From Mycobacterium sp. URHB0044 (GTDB lineage Bacteria > Actinomycetota > Actinomycetes > Mycobacteriales > Mycobacteriaceae), in the NCBI RefSeq assembly GCF_000620625.1, contig NZ_JIAW01000024.1, positions 1 to 64,000 on the forward strand: a stretch of 64,000 nucleotides of DNA, written 5' to 3'. The notes under the pieces were generated by a model. It searched no databases and had not been told where the DNA came from. It saw only the letters and a program-made list of their open reading frames with translations. The translations under genes and the position numbers were made by a program. Shown here piece after piece: positions 24,701 to 33,094 of the stretch. Position 1 is the stretch's first letter. The number at the start of each line of letters is the position of its first letter.

Positions 24701-26119
24701 ATGAACACCTCAACGAGCACCACCGAAGCACCACCACGGAGAAGTCGGTTGGCTTCCCTGATCCGCCAACTCTGGTTCCAAGTCCTCGTCTGCGCCGTCC
24801 TCGGCATTGCCGTCGGCATCCTGGCGCCCGACGTCGGCAAGGCCGTCAGCCCACTCAACGACTGGTTCATCGGCCTGGTCAAGATGATCGTCGTCCCGGT
24901 GGTGTTCTGCGTGGTCACGCTTGGCATCGCATCGATGGACAGCCTGCGCAAGGCCGGGCGAATCGGCGCCAAGGCGCTGGGCTACTTCCTGGTCTTCTCC
25001 CTGGGTTCGATGCTGATCGGGTTGGTCGTCGCCAACGTCTTCAAACCCGGCGCTGGGATGAACATCGACGTCAGCACGCTGGACGCCAGCAAGATTCCCG
25101 GCGTCGACTCCGGCGAGAAGATTGGCGTCGTCGAGTTCATCACCAACGTCATCCCCGACTCCCTGTTCGGCGCGATCACCGGCCACGCCATCCTCTCGGC
25201 CCTGCTGGTCTCGCTGCTGATCGGTTGCGCGCTCAACGTCACCAAGTCCCACAGCGCCCCCATCACAGCGCTCATCGAGTCGCTGTCCCACGTCGTGTTC
25301 AAGATCGTGGGCTGGGTGATGCGCCTGGCACCCATCGGCACCTTCGGCGCACTCGCCTCGGTGGTCGCCAAGTACGGCGCATCGAGCCTGCAGAACCTCG
25401 GCTTCCTGATCCTGCTGTTCACCGGAACGTGCGTCATCTACGTCGTCGTCATCCTCGGCCTCATCTCCCGTGCGTGCGGCCTGAACGTCTTCACCCTGAT
25501 GCGCTACTTCAAGACCGAATTGCTCATCGCGCTGTCCACCTGCTCCAGCGAAGCCGTGCTGCCCCAGTTGGTCCGCAAGCTCGAACACCTCGGCGTGGAA
25601 CGCTCGGTCGTCGGGCTCGTCATCCCCGCCGGCTTCTCGTTCAACCTCGACGGCTCCGCGGTGTACCTCACCATGGCTTCGCTGTTCCTGGCCCAAGCGG
25701 TCGGCATCGACCTGACCTGGCAGCAGCAACTCGTCATGGTCGGGGTGATGATGTTGACCAGCAAGGGCACCGCCGGAATCGCCGGCGGCGCGTTCATCGT
25801 GCTGGCGTCCACGATCACTGCCGTGGGCCACGTCCCCCTGGCCGCGCTGGCGCTGATCGTCGGCATCGACCGCCTGCTCAACGAAGGACGCGTCTTCATC
25901 AACGTCCTCGGCAACGTCCTCGGCGCCATCGTCATCGGCAAGTGGGAGAACGGCTTCGACGACGAGCGCGCCCGCGAGGTACTCGCTGGTGACATCGAGT
26001 TCCGTATCGACGACGAAGACACGGACGAGGCGCCCGCTGCTGATCAAACCCCAGCCGCCGAGGGCCATCCCGTCGTCGCCGCTTCCCCGGACCGCGCCAC
26101 CGCCCACCTATCCTCGTAA
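24701..26119 (+). CDS. dctA: Sodium/proton:dicarboxylate symporter (DAACS family)
   Basis: This 472-residue membrane carrier is of the glutamate/C4-dicarboxylate family. Several hydrophobic helices begin with WFQVLVCAVLGIAVGILAP. The family fingerprints are LSTCSSEAVLP (the serine-rich re-entrant loop) and GFSFNLDGSAVYLTMASLF with TSKGTAGIAGGAFIVLAST. The C-terminal 45 residues are acidic and cytosolic. Between a tartrate dehydratase and a tartrate dehydrogenase, uptake of tartrate or a related C4 hydroxyacid is the natural role. It lies 53 bp after the dehydratase and 2 bp before the next gene. Confidence 0.9.
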   Translation: MNTSTSTTEAPPRRSRLASLIRQLWFQVLVCAVLGIAVGILAPDVGKAVSPLNDWFIGLVKMIVVPVVFCVVTLGIASMDSLRKAGRIGAKALGYFLVFSLGSMLIGLVVANVFKPGAGMNIDVSTLDASKIPGVDSGEKIGVVEFITNVIPDSLFGAITGHAILSALLVSLLIGCALNVTKSHSAPITALIESLSHVVFKIVGWVMRLAPIGTFGALASVVAKYGASSLQNLGFLILLFTGTCVIYVVVILGLISRACGLNVFTLMRYFKTELLIALSTCSSEAVLPQLVRKLEHLGVERSVVGLVIPAGFSFNLDGSAVYLTMASLFLAQAVGIDLTWQQQLVMVGVMMLTSKGTAGIAGGAFIVLASTITAVGHVPLAALALIVGIDRLLNEGRVFINVLGNVLGAIVIGKWENGFDDERAREVLAGDIEFRIDDEDTDEAPAADQTPAAEGHPVVAASPDRATAHLSS

Positions 26120-26121
26120 CC

Positions 26122-27201
26122 ATGTCCAGCACCCATCGCATCGCGGTCATCCCCGGCGACGGAATCGGCACCGAAGTGGTCCCCGAAGGGCTGCGGGTCC
26201 TCGACGCAGCTGCCGCGGCGTTCGACTTCACGCTCGACTGCGAGCACTTCGACCACTCCAGCGCCGACTACTACGTCAAGCATGGAAAGATGCTGCCGGA
26301 CAACTGGTTCGATGAACTGCGCGGGTTCGACGCCATCTTCTTCGGCGCCGTCGGTTGGCCCGAGGTGGTGCCCGACCACGTGTCGCTGTGGGGCAGCCTG
26401 CTGCAGTTCCGCCGCGCATTCGACCAGTACGTGAATCTGCGGCCCGTCCGGCTGATGCCTGGAGTGCCCAGTCCGCTGGCCGGACGTAAGCCTGGCGACG
26501 TCGACTTCTATGTCGTGCGGGAGAACACCGAAGGCGAATACTCCAGCATCGGGGGGAAGATCTTCGAGGGCACCGACCGCGAAACCGTCATGCAGGAAAC
26601 CGTCATGACGCGCACCGGCGTGGATCGAATCCTGAAGTTCGCGTTCGAACTTGCGCAGACGCGTCCGAAGAAACACCTCACCTCGGCCACCAAGAGCAAC
26701 GGCATTTCCATCACCATGCCGTACTGGGACGAACGCGTGCAGGCAATGGCCGCCAACTACCCCGAAATCGACGTAGACAAGTACCACATCGACATCCTCG
26801 CGGCGAATTTCGTCATGCACCCGGACTGGTTCGACGTCGTCGTCGCGTCGAACCTGTTCGGCGACATCCTCTCCGACCTCGGCCCAGCCTGCACCGGCAC
26901 CATCGGCATAGCACCCAGCGCCAACATCAACCCCGAACGCACCTACCCCAGCCTGTTCGAACCCGTCCACGGTTCCGCACCCGACATCGCAGGCCGCGGG
27001 ATCGCCAATCCGATCGGCCAGATCTGGTGCGCTTCAATGATGTTGGAGCACCTCGGTGAACACGACGCGGCAGCCGCGGTGCTCAACGCGGTCGAGAGCG
27101 TGCTGGCCCGCGGCGCCAAGTCACTCACGCCCGACATGGGCGGCACGGCCACCACCGACACCCTCGGCAAGGCGGTCGCCGACGCGGTGGCGATGACTTA
27201 A
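26122..27201 (+). CDS. ttuC: Tartrate dehydrogenase/decarboxylase (TtuC-type)
   Basis: This 359-residue beta-decarboxylating dehydrogenase is of the isopropylmalate/isocitrate family. The N-terminus HRIAVIPGDGIGTEVVPEGLRVL is diagnostic. YVNLRPVRLMPGVPSPL and DFYVVRENTEGEYSSIGG carry substrate arginines and the ENTEGEY segment. ATKSNGI and DILAANFVMHPDWFDVVVASNLFGDILSDLGPACTGTIGIAPSANINPE cover the catalytic Lys, Asp residues and the NAD site. The RLMPGVPSPL stretch points to tartrate dehydrogenase rather than leucine biosynthesis. It acts on tartrate or malate with NAD, giving oxaloglycolate or decarboxylated product. It completes the tartrate operon. Confidence 0.85.
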   Translation: MSSTHRIAVIPGDGIGTEVVPEGLRVLDAAAAAFDFTLDCEHFDHSSADYYVKHGKMLPDNWFDELRGFDAIFFGAVGWPEVVPDHVSLWGSLLQFRRAFDQYVNLRPVRLMPGVPSPLAGRKPGDVDFYVVRENTEGEYSSIGGKIFEGTDRETVMQETVMTRTGVDRILKFAFELAQTRPKKHLTSATKSNGISITMPYWDERVQAMAANYPEIDVDKYHIDILAANFVMHPDWFDVVVASNLFGDILSDLGPACTGTIGIAPSANINPERTYPSLFEPVHGSAPDIAGRGIANPIGQIWCASMMLEHLGEHDAAAAVLNAVESVLARGAKSLTPDMGGTATTDTLGKAVADAVAMT

Positions 27202-27218
27202 CCGGGTGACCGAGGCGT

Positions 27219-27836
27219 TCACGCTTGCCTCGCCCCGACTGGTGCAGCGCCTAGGTCGGCCGACAACAGAGGCACACCATGGCGCAACAGGATGGCTCCG
27301 GGCAGGTCGAACGGCCAATGTCGTTCTGCGAAGACGATCTGCTGGACCGCCAGGGAAGCGCCCACCGTGAACGTCCCGGTTCGCAGACCCGTCAACCAGC
27401 CCTGCCGGACCACGGCGAGGGCGCCGTCGATGGTCACGGCGATCTTGAGTTCAACGTTGATGGTGGCGACCGAGGCGCCGTCGATGAAGACTTCGATCGC
27501 GGGTCGGTGACTCGACTCGACCGTGTGTGCCGCCAAAGCGACGATCTCCTCGGTCAACGGTGCGGAATGTGTTCGTTGAGCGGCTTGTCTGAGCGCGTCA
27601 TACCGCTTCCAGCCCATGATGACCACGTCGGCCAGATCAGCCGACAGCAGTTCATCGGTCTTGCTTGCCAGCTCGTGCTCAACGATCGCGTTGAGGCCCA
27701 CCGGACAGCGAACGTGAGCTGCGACAGTGCCGTTCCTGCGCAGCGAATCAGCCAGCACCTCAGCGGAATTGGTACTCGAGATGCCGAATAGGAGGTCGCG
27801 CGCGGTCGCGCTTCCGCCGAGTGCTGTTGTGGTCAT
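27219..27836 (-). CDS. Hypothetical protein coupled to the Ig-like surface protein
   Basis: This is a 205-residue soluble protein with no signal peptide. I do not recognise the family. Notable segments are ARDLLFGISSTNSAEVLADSLRRNG near the N-terminus, DLADVVIMGWKRYDALRQAA, and a beta-rich middle (AIEVFIDGASVATINVELKIAVTIDGALAVVRQGWLTGLRTGTFTVGASLAVQQ) with a repeated hydrophobic alternation suggesting a sandwich or barrel. Its start codon overlaps the stop of the secreted protein gene upstream (ATGA), so the two are translationally coupled and probably work together. A link to that surface protein is inference. Confidence 0.6.
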   Translation of the reverse strand: MTTTALGGSATARDLLFGISSTNSAEVLADSLRRNGTVAAHVRCPVGLNAIVEHELASKTDELLSADLADVVIMGWKRYDALRQAAQRTHSAPLTEEIVALAAHTVESSHRPAIEVFIDGASVATINVELKIAVTIDGALAVVRQGWLTGLRTGTFTVGASLAVQQIVFAERHWPFDLPGAILLRHGVPLLSADLGAAPVGARQA

Positions 27837-29317
27837 CGTTCGCTTCTCTCGATCGTGTGGGTCGTCGAACCTGGATGGACACATAGGCGGATGGCGTGCG
27901 AGCCCTGTCCCGGTGCCTCCCGGAGCGCAACCTCGGGCGGGCCGCCCGGGCGCGGTACCACGCGAACGCGCACGGTCGGTGTGGGCGGCCGCGGTCTGCG
28001 CAGCGCGCGGTAGACCAGCGCGGCCACGATCACCGCGGCGGCGAGCACCAGAAGGACGATGAACACGATCACACCGTCATTGGGTGGTGGATCGGTTGTC
28101 GGCAGCGCCGTGGTCGTCGGCCCGGCCGGGCTCTCGTCCACAGTGAACGACGCGGTTCGGGTGACCGAACCGTCGACGCACGAGGCGCGCAGCGCGACCG
28201 TCCCCGTGGCGTCCTCCGGAACGGTGAATGCCGTCCGGAATCCACCGGCGCCGTCCGCGGATACGGCCTGGAGCGTGTGACCATCAAAGTCCAGTTGCAC
28301 CTGCCGAGAGTCGTTGTAGCAGAAGAAGCCTGCACCGGTCACGGTCACCAGGTCGCCTGCGGCACCGCGGGCCGGATCCAGCGCGACTGTCGTGACGGTG
28401 GCCGGGGCGCCGGTAGTCACCGTCTCCGTCACGGAGAACTGCGCTTCGTCGACGATGTCGGGGTTGTTGGCACAGGTTGCTCGCACGGTGTTCAGGCCGG
28501 CCTGAGCATCGCCTGGAACAGCGAATGGCTCGTCGAACGATCCGGAGTCGGTCGTCGTCAAATAGCTTCCGTTCCAATACAGGTCGACGCCTCCGTCACC
28601 GCATGCGAAGTCAGTGCCGATTGCCCGGATAGTCGATCCGGCTGGACCTCGGCTGCTGTCGAGTTCCAGTGTGGGAGCAGCGGCGGCAAGAACCGTGAAG
28701 TCGGCGGCATCGTCGCCGGCGGATCCGCATGTCGCAGTGATCGTGCGGGTGCCGGGATCGCCTGCCGGCACGGTGAACTCACCGCTGGGAGAAACCACGA
28801 TTGCCTGGTTCCCCCAACGCAGTACGACTTCATCGGTGCAGCCGTGCAACGTCGCCGTTGCCTGGCTGCCCGGTTGACCTTCGGACGGCGAGAAGGTCAG
28901 CTCGAGTTCGACGTGCGGATGGTCGATGGTGAATGTCCGGTGTGCGAGCGCGCCGCCGTAGCACTGCACGGATACATCGACTGAAATGATGGCGGGGTCC
29001 GTCGGCGCGACGAAAGTCGCCGTGTCCATTGTCACCCCGATCCTTTGAGCGGGGCCGGCGTCGAAGTACAAGCCCCGACAGACCGTCGGTGGTGTCGCCG
29101 TGGCGGTGAACGTCATGCCTGGTGGCCCCGACGTCGGGGACAGCGTCAGCGTCGGGACTTCCTGATCGACAGCGGGAAGCGGCGGCCCCGGTCCTGGTGT
29201 CCCGGGATCCGCCCAAGCCAGGCCGCCAGACACGATCGCCGCCGCGGTCGCACACGCGACGGCTGCGCCCACGCGCCCCCGCGCGTTGCGGCTTCCCGTC
29301 AGACCACCCCCGGACAT
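27833..29317 (-). CDS. Secreted, C-terminally membrane-anchored protein with repeated Ig-like domains
   Basis: This is a 494-residue protein. A signal peptide covers about residues 1-36 (GAAVACATAAAIVSGGLAWADP, likely cleaved after AWA). Four or so repeated beta-sandwich units follow, each beginning like LSPTSGPPGMTFTATA, FSPSEGQPGSQATAT, DSSRGPAGSTIRAIG or DPARGAAGDLVTVTG and ending near a TVxATC or LRASC strand; these look like IPT/TIG-type repeats. A proline/threonine linker precedes one transmembrane helix (VIVFIVLLVLAAAVIVAALVY) and a basic cytosolic tail. It is thus a surface protein held in the inner membrane. Function is unknown; it is translationally coupled to the downstream cytosolic protein. 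Confidence 0.75.
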   Translation of the reverse strand: MSGGGLTGSRNARGRVGAAVACATAAAIVSGGLAWADPGTPGPGPPLPAVDQEVPTLTLSPTSGPPGMTFTATATPPTVCRGLYFDAGPAQRIGVTMDTATFVAPTDPAIISVDVSVQCYGGALAHRTFTIDHPHVELELTFSPSEGQPGSQATATLHGCTDEVVLRWGNQAIVVSPSGEFTVPAGDPGTRTITATCGSAGDDAADFTVLAAAAPTLELDSSRGPAGSTIRAIGTDFACGDGGVDLYWNGSYLTTTDSGSFDEPFAVPGDAQAGLNTVRATCANNPDIVDEAQFSVTETVTTGAPATVTTVALDPARGAAGDLVTVTGAGFFCYNDSRQVQLDFDGHTLQAVSADGAGGFRTAFTVPEDATGTVALRASCVDGSVTRTASFTVDESPAGPTTTALPTTDPPPNDGVIVFIVLLVLAAAVIVAALVYRALRRPRPPTPTVRVRVVPRPGGPPEVALREAPGQGSHAIRLCVHPGSTTHTIERSER

Positions 29318-29431
29318 CGTCCAAGGATCCCGGCCGCGAGATGGAATGACGTGAGTAGCCCACTACTCGATTTCGTGGAGACGACGGATCTGCCGCGATG
29401 ACATTGCCGTGCGCCACCGGTCTACGTGAGT

Positions 29432-30484
29432 ATGGAAAGCGTGGATCTCCCCGTACTGCCACCGCTGGAGCCGATGTTGGCCAAGGCCACGGAGAAGGTG
29501 CCCGACGATCCCGGCGTCTGGTCCTACGAGCCGAAGTGGGACGGGTTCCGTGCGCTGGTGTTCCGCGACGGCGACGAGGTGGTGGTGCTCTCGCGCAGCG
29601 GCAAGGAGCTGGGCCGGTACTTCCCGGAGCTGGTCGAGTCGCTGCGTGCGGAGCTGGCGCCGCGGTGCGTCCTCGACGGTGAGGTGGTGGTGCCGCGGGA
29701 GATCGACGGCCGGACCCGGCTGGACTGGGAGTCGCTGAGCCAGCGCATCCACCCCGCAGAGAGCCGGATCCGGATGCTCGCCGAAGAAACCCCTGCCCAC
29801 TTCATCGGATTCGACGCCCTGGCCACGGGCGATCGCTCGTTGTTGAAGGAGCCGTTCCGCGAGCGCAGGCAGGCGCTGGTCGACCTGGTCGACGAGAAGC
29901 AGTGGTGCCACGTCACCCGCACCACCGAGGATCCCGAACTGGGTACGCATTGGCTGACCACCTTCGAGGGCGCGGGCCTCGACGGCGTCATCGCCAAGCG
30001 TCTGGACGGGCACTACCTGCCCGGCAAGCGGGAGATGGTCAAGGTGAAGCACAAGCGCGACGCCGACTGCGTGGCGATCGGCTACCGGATCCACAAGAGC
30101 GGAGAAGGCGTCGGATCGATCCTGCTCGGCCTCTACCGCGACGACGGCGAACTCCAGATGATCGGCGGCGCAGCATCTTTCAGCGTCAAGGACAGGATCA
30201 AACTGCTCGCCGACCTCGAGCCGCTGCGCAAGGGCGACGAGGTCCTCGACGGGGAGCCGAGCCGCTGGAACTCCGCCGCCGACAAGCGGTGGATCCCGGT
30301 GCGGCCGGAGAGGGTGGCTGAGGTGGCGTACGACCAGATGGAGGGCAATACGGTCCACGGTCAACGGTTCCGGCATGCGGTGAAATTCGTTCGGTGGCGC
30401 CCGGACCGCGACCCTGCCAGTTGCACGTTCGACCAGCTCGACGTGCCCTTGAACTACGATCTGTCCGACGTATTGGAGCGCTGA
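29432..30484 (+). CDS. ligC: ATP-dependent DNA ligase LigC, second copy
   Basis: This 350-residue enzyme has the same layout as the ligase at 11584. SYEPKWDGFR gives the lysine nucleophile at about residue 35. It then has LDGEVVVPRE, FIGFDALATGDR, GLDGVIAKRLDG and VKVKHKRDADCVAIGYR, and the OB-fold segment RPERVAEVAYDQMEG. Only about half of the residues match the other copy, so the two are diverged paralogs, as in M. smegmatis LigC1/LigC2. The ATG at 29432 (ESVDLPVLPPLEPM) is preferred; a GTG two codons earlier is possible. Prim-PolC starts one base after its stop, so they form an excision-repair operon. Confidence 0.93.
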   Translation: MESVDLPVLPPLEPMLAKATEKVPDDPGVWSYEPKWDGFRALVFRDGDEVVVLSRSGKELGRYFPELVESLRAELAPRCVLDGEVVVPREIDGRTRLDWESLSQRIHPAESRIRMLAEETPAHFIGFDALATGDRSLLKEPFRERRQALVDLVDEKQWCHVTRTTEDPELGTHWLTTFEGAGLDGVIAKRLDGHYLPGKREMVKVKHKRDADCVAIGYRIHKSGEGVGSILLGLYRDDGELQMIGGAASFSVKDRIKLLADLEPLRKGDEVLDGEPSRWNSAADKRWIPVRPERVAEVAYDQMEGNTVHGQRFRHAVKFVRWRPDRDPASCTFDQLDVPLNYDLSDVLER

Positions 30485-30485
30485 G

Positions 30486-31511
30486 ATGGCCACGCCCGCA
30501 GAGGAACTCGACGTCGACGGCGTCAAGGTTCGACTGACCAGCCCCGACAAGGTGTACTTCCCGAAGCTCGGATCGGGGGGAACGAAGCGCAACGTCGTGG
30601 ACTACTACCTGGCCGTGGCCGCTCGGATGGTTGCGCTGCTGCACGACCGTCCCACCCACCTGCAGCGCTTCCCCGACGGCATCGAGGGTGAGGAGATCTA
30701 CCAAAAGCGGGTTCCCGAAAAGCATCCCGACTACCTCGAGACCTGCACGGTGACGTTCCCGTCCGGCCGGACCGCGGATGCGCTCAAGGTGACCCACCCG
30801 TCGGCGATCGCGTGGGCGGCGCAGATGGGCACCATCACGTTTCACCCGTGGCAGGTGCGCTGCCCCGACACCGAGCACCCCGACGAATTGCGCGTCGACC
30901 TGGATCCGCAGCCGGGCACCGGATTCAACGACGCTCGATCGATCGCGGTGGAGGTGCTCAAGCCGCTGCTCGACGAGCTGGGTCTGGCCGGCTATCCGAA
31001 GACGTCGGGCGGTCGCGGCGTGCACGTGTTCATCCGGATCAAGCCGGACTGGGACTTCGTCGCCGTCCGCCGGGCCGGCATCGCACTGGCGCGCGAGGTC
31101 GAGCGCCGCGCGCCGGACGCGGTAACCACGTCGTGGTGGAAGGAGGAACGTGGCGAGCGCCTCTTCATCGACTACAACCAAAATGCTCGCGACCGCACCT
31201 TTGCCTCGGCGTACTCGGTCCGTCGCACCGAGATCGCGACCGTCTCCACCCCGTTGAGCTGGGCCGACCTGGCGAATGCCGACCCGGACGACTACACCAT
31301 CGCCACCGTGCCGGACCTGGTGGCCAAGCGCGACGACCCATGGGCCGACATCGAGTCCGTCGCGCACTCCATCGACCCGCTACTGGACATGGTCGCCGCC
31401 GACGAGGAGCGCGGACTGGGCGATCTGCCGTATCCGCCGAACTACCCGAAGATGCCTGGCGAGCCAAAGCGCGTACAGCCGTCGAAGGACACCGACCGCA
31501 AGCGCGATTAG
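30486..31511 (+). CDS. Prim-PolC / LigD-polymerase-like DNA repair primase-polymerase
   Basis: This 341-residue stand-alone archaeo-eukaryotic-primase-fold polymerase is of the LigD-PolDom family. VRLTSPDKVYFPKLG is the N-terminus. DELRVDLDPQPGTGFNDA contains the metal-binding DxD (RVDLDP), GYPKTSGGRGVHVFIRI the histidine motif, and LFIDYNQNARDRTFASAYSVRRT the C-terminal nucleotide-binding region. It corresponds to the M. tuberculosis Rv3730c and M. smegmatis Prim-PolC proteins, which fill short gaps with ribonucleotides before ligation by LigC. It has no ligase or nuclease domain. It follows the ligase gene with a 1-base gap. Confidence 0.9.
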   Translation: MATPAEELDVDGVKVRLTSPDKVYFPKLGSGGTKRNVVDYYLAVAARMVALLHDRPTHLQRFPDGIEGEEIYQKRVPEKHPDYLETCTVTFPSGRTADALKVTHPSAIAWAAQMGTITFHPWQVRCPDTEHPDELRVDLDPQPGTGFNDARSIAVEVLKPLLDELGLAGYPKTSGGRGVHVFIRIKPDWDFVAVRRAGIALAREVERRAPDAVTTSWWKEERGERLFIDYNQNARDRTFASAYSVRRTEIATVSTPLSWADLANADPDDYTIATVPDLVAKRDDPWADIESVAHSIDPLLDMVAADEERGLGDLPYPPNYPKMPGEPKRVQPSKDTDRKRD

Positions 31512-31774
31512 CAGATGGTCAGGACGACGTCGTCGAGAAGACCTTCCGGATCAGGCGTGACGAGCCACGTCTCGGCCGTCGTGTAGGCCGCCACCGAACT
31601 CAGTTCCGCCGCGCCGACCAGCAGGAACGGCCATAATGCGCCGGCGAGCACGCTGAGCACGAAGCTGTCCAGGAGCGGTCGGGTCCGGTCGCCGAGGCGG
31701 CGGCTCGCGGCGAACGCGATCGCCGTGGTCACCCCCCAGGCGCCCATATAGATCCACACCAACGTCATGAACAC
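31508..31774 (-). CDS. Small membrane protein
   Basis: This is an 88-residue protein with two hydrophobic segments (LVWIYMGAWGVTTAIAFAAS and LLDSFVLSVLAGALWPFLLVGAAEL) and a short C-terminal tail. The start is GTG at 31774, with AGGGGGA four bases upstream; the ATG at 31768 would leave the same membrane part. It overlaps the convergent Prim-PolC gene by 4 bases. I do not recognise a family; two-helix proteins of this kind are common in mycobacteria. Confidence 0.6.
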   Translation of the reverse strand: MFMTLVWIYMGAWGVTTAIAFAASRRLGDRTRPLLDSFVLSVLAGALWPFLLVGAAELSSVAAYTTAETWLVTPDPEGLLDDVVLTIC

Positions 31775-31971
31775 GGCTTCCCCCTACCCCGATGGACGGT
31801 CCCAGTGTGTTCCCGCTCACACACCGCCCGCAACTTTACGGGCCCGACAATTATTTGGACGCGTAAGCGGGTGATTCGACCGAGGCTAGCGGCGGCAGCA
31901 TGCAGCCGGACCCACTGCGCGGGGGAGGAAGAGGGGTAGATCGAAGGTCGACGCCTCGTGTTGGCGTGATC

Positions 31972-33009
31972 TCAGTCGAGGCCCGACGACAGCGTCGCCT
32001 TCCCCGTCTGCTGCTGACCACCCCGGTCGATCCAGACCAGGTCCACCACGTCACCCGGATAGTGCCGGTCGAGCACACTTGTCAGCGCCGTGGCCGAATT
32101 CAATTGGGCGCCATTGATGCTGAGCAGCACGTCGCCGTCTTGCAGGCCGGCCACCTGGGCCGGTCCGCCGCGGAGCACCTCGCGCAGCAGCACGCCCGGC
32201 AGGTTCTTCTCCTGGTCCCCGCTGCTCACGCCGACGCCGAGCAGGGTCGGGGGCCCGATGTGCACGGTGTCGGACGGTGTGCGCGAACGGATCTGGTTGG
32301 CCACGGGCAGCGCGTCGTTGATCGGAATGGCAAAGCCCTCGCCACCCGGCTCCATCCTGAAGTTCACCGTTGCCGCGGTGGTGATGCCGACGACCTGACC
32401 CGCACCGTTGATCAGCGGACCGCCGGAGTCGCCTGCCCTGACCGGCGCGGCCACCTCGATCAGCCCGAACACCTGCTCGGAACTCCCGGTCAGTTCGTCC
32501 TTGGCCGAGATCGTCCGGCCGAAGCCGACCACGGTGCCCGTCTCATTGGTCAGCGGACTGCCGCTGCCGCGGGCGTTGCCGAGCGCGACGACGGGATCGC
32601 CGACGGCGAGTGTCGACGAATCACCCAGCTGGGCGGCGGGCAGACCACCGCCGGTACCGCGCAATTGCAGCACCGCGATGTCGCGGCCCCGGTCGTAGCC
32701 GACCAGATCGACGGGATAGGGGAGTCCGAGCGCTGTCACCGTGATGCTGTCGGCACCCTGGACGACGTGGAAGTTCGTCAGGATCGTGCCGCTGGGGTCG
32801 ATGATGACGCCGGTTCCAGCGCCGATCGCGTGCTGGTAGTTGATGACCGTGTCGACGCGCACCACCGCCGGTTCGACCATCGCGACAGCTGAGGACAGGT
32901 CGGCGGGTGCCGCCACGGCCGGTGCGGGTGCGACCGCGGGTATTGCTAGGCCGACGACGGCCGCCAAGACGCCGACGATGACTCGCCAGCGGAATCCGAA
33001 CGTCCCCAT
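31972..33009 (-). CDS. Secreted S1C trypsin-like serine protease with PDZ domain (PepA/HtrA-like)
   Basis: This is a 345-residue protein. A signal peptide (VIVGVLAAVVGLAIPAVAPAPAVA) is followed by a trypsin fold with His in GTILTNFHVVQGAD, Asp in GYDRGRDIAVLQL and Ser in VRAGDSGGPLINGAGQVVG. A C-terminal PDZ domain (VLLREVLRGGPAQVAGLQDGDVLLSINGAQL) covers about residues 255-340. This is the exported PepA/MTB32A-type arrangement; it may cleave or chaperone wall proteins. No membrane anchor follows the signal peptide, so it should be released. It sits upstream of the LucA-like gene's 3' end on the same strand but 85 bp away, probably with its own promoter. Confidence 0.9.
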   Translation of the reverse strand: MGTFGFRWRVIVGVLAAVVGLAIPAVAPAPAVAAPADLSSAVAMVEPAVVRVDTVINYQHAIGAGTGVIIDPSGTILTNFHVVQGADSITVTALGLPYPVDLVGYDRGRDIAVLQLRGTGGGLPAAQLGDSSTLAVGDPVVALGNARGSGSPLTNETGTVVGFGRTISAKDELTGSSEQVFGLIEVAAPVRAGDSGGPLINGAGQVVGITTAATVNFRMEPGGEGFAIPINDALPVANQIRSRTPSDTVHIGPPTLLGVGVSSGDQEKNLPGVLLREVLRGGPAQVAGLQDGDVLLSINGAQLNSATALTSVLDRHYPGDVVDLVWIDRGGQQQTGKATLSSGLD

Positions 33010-33094
33010 GCTCCGCCTTACCTAGATGTATCCCACGATTCTTCCGGGGAGTACCCAGGCTGTCGACGCGTGCACAAACAACTGCTCGACGGGA

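Noticed and set aside
24710..26107. 465-residue frame antisense to the dicarboxylate symporter
   Set aside because: Its composition (Asp, Gln, Val, Gly rich) is a mirror of the symporter's codons and no fold is recognisable.
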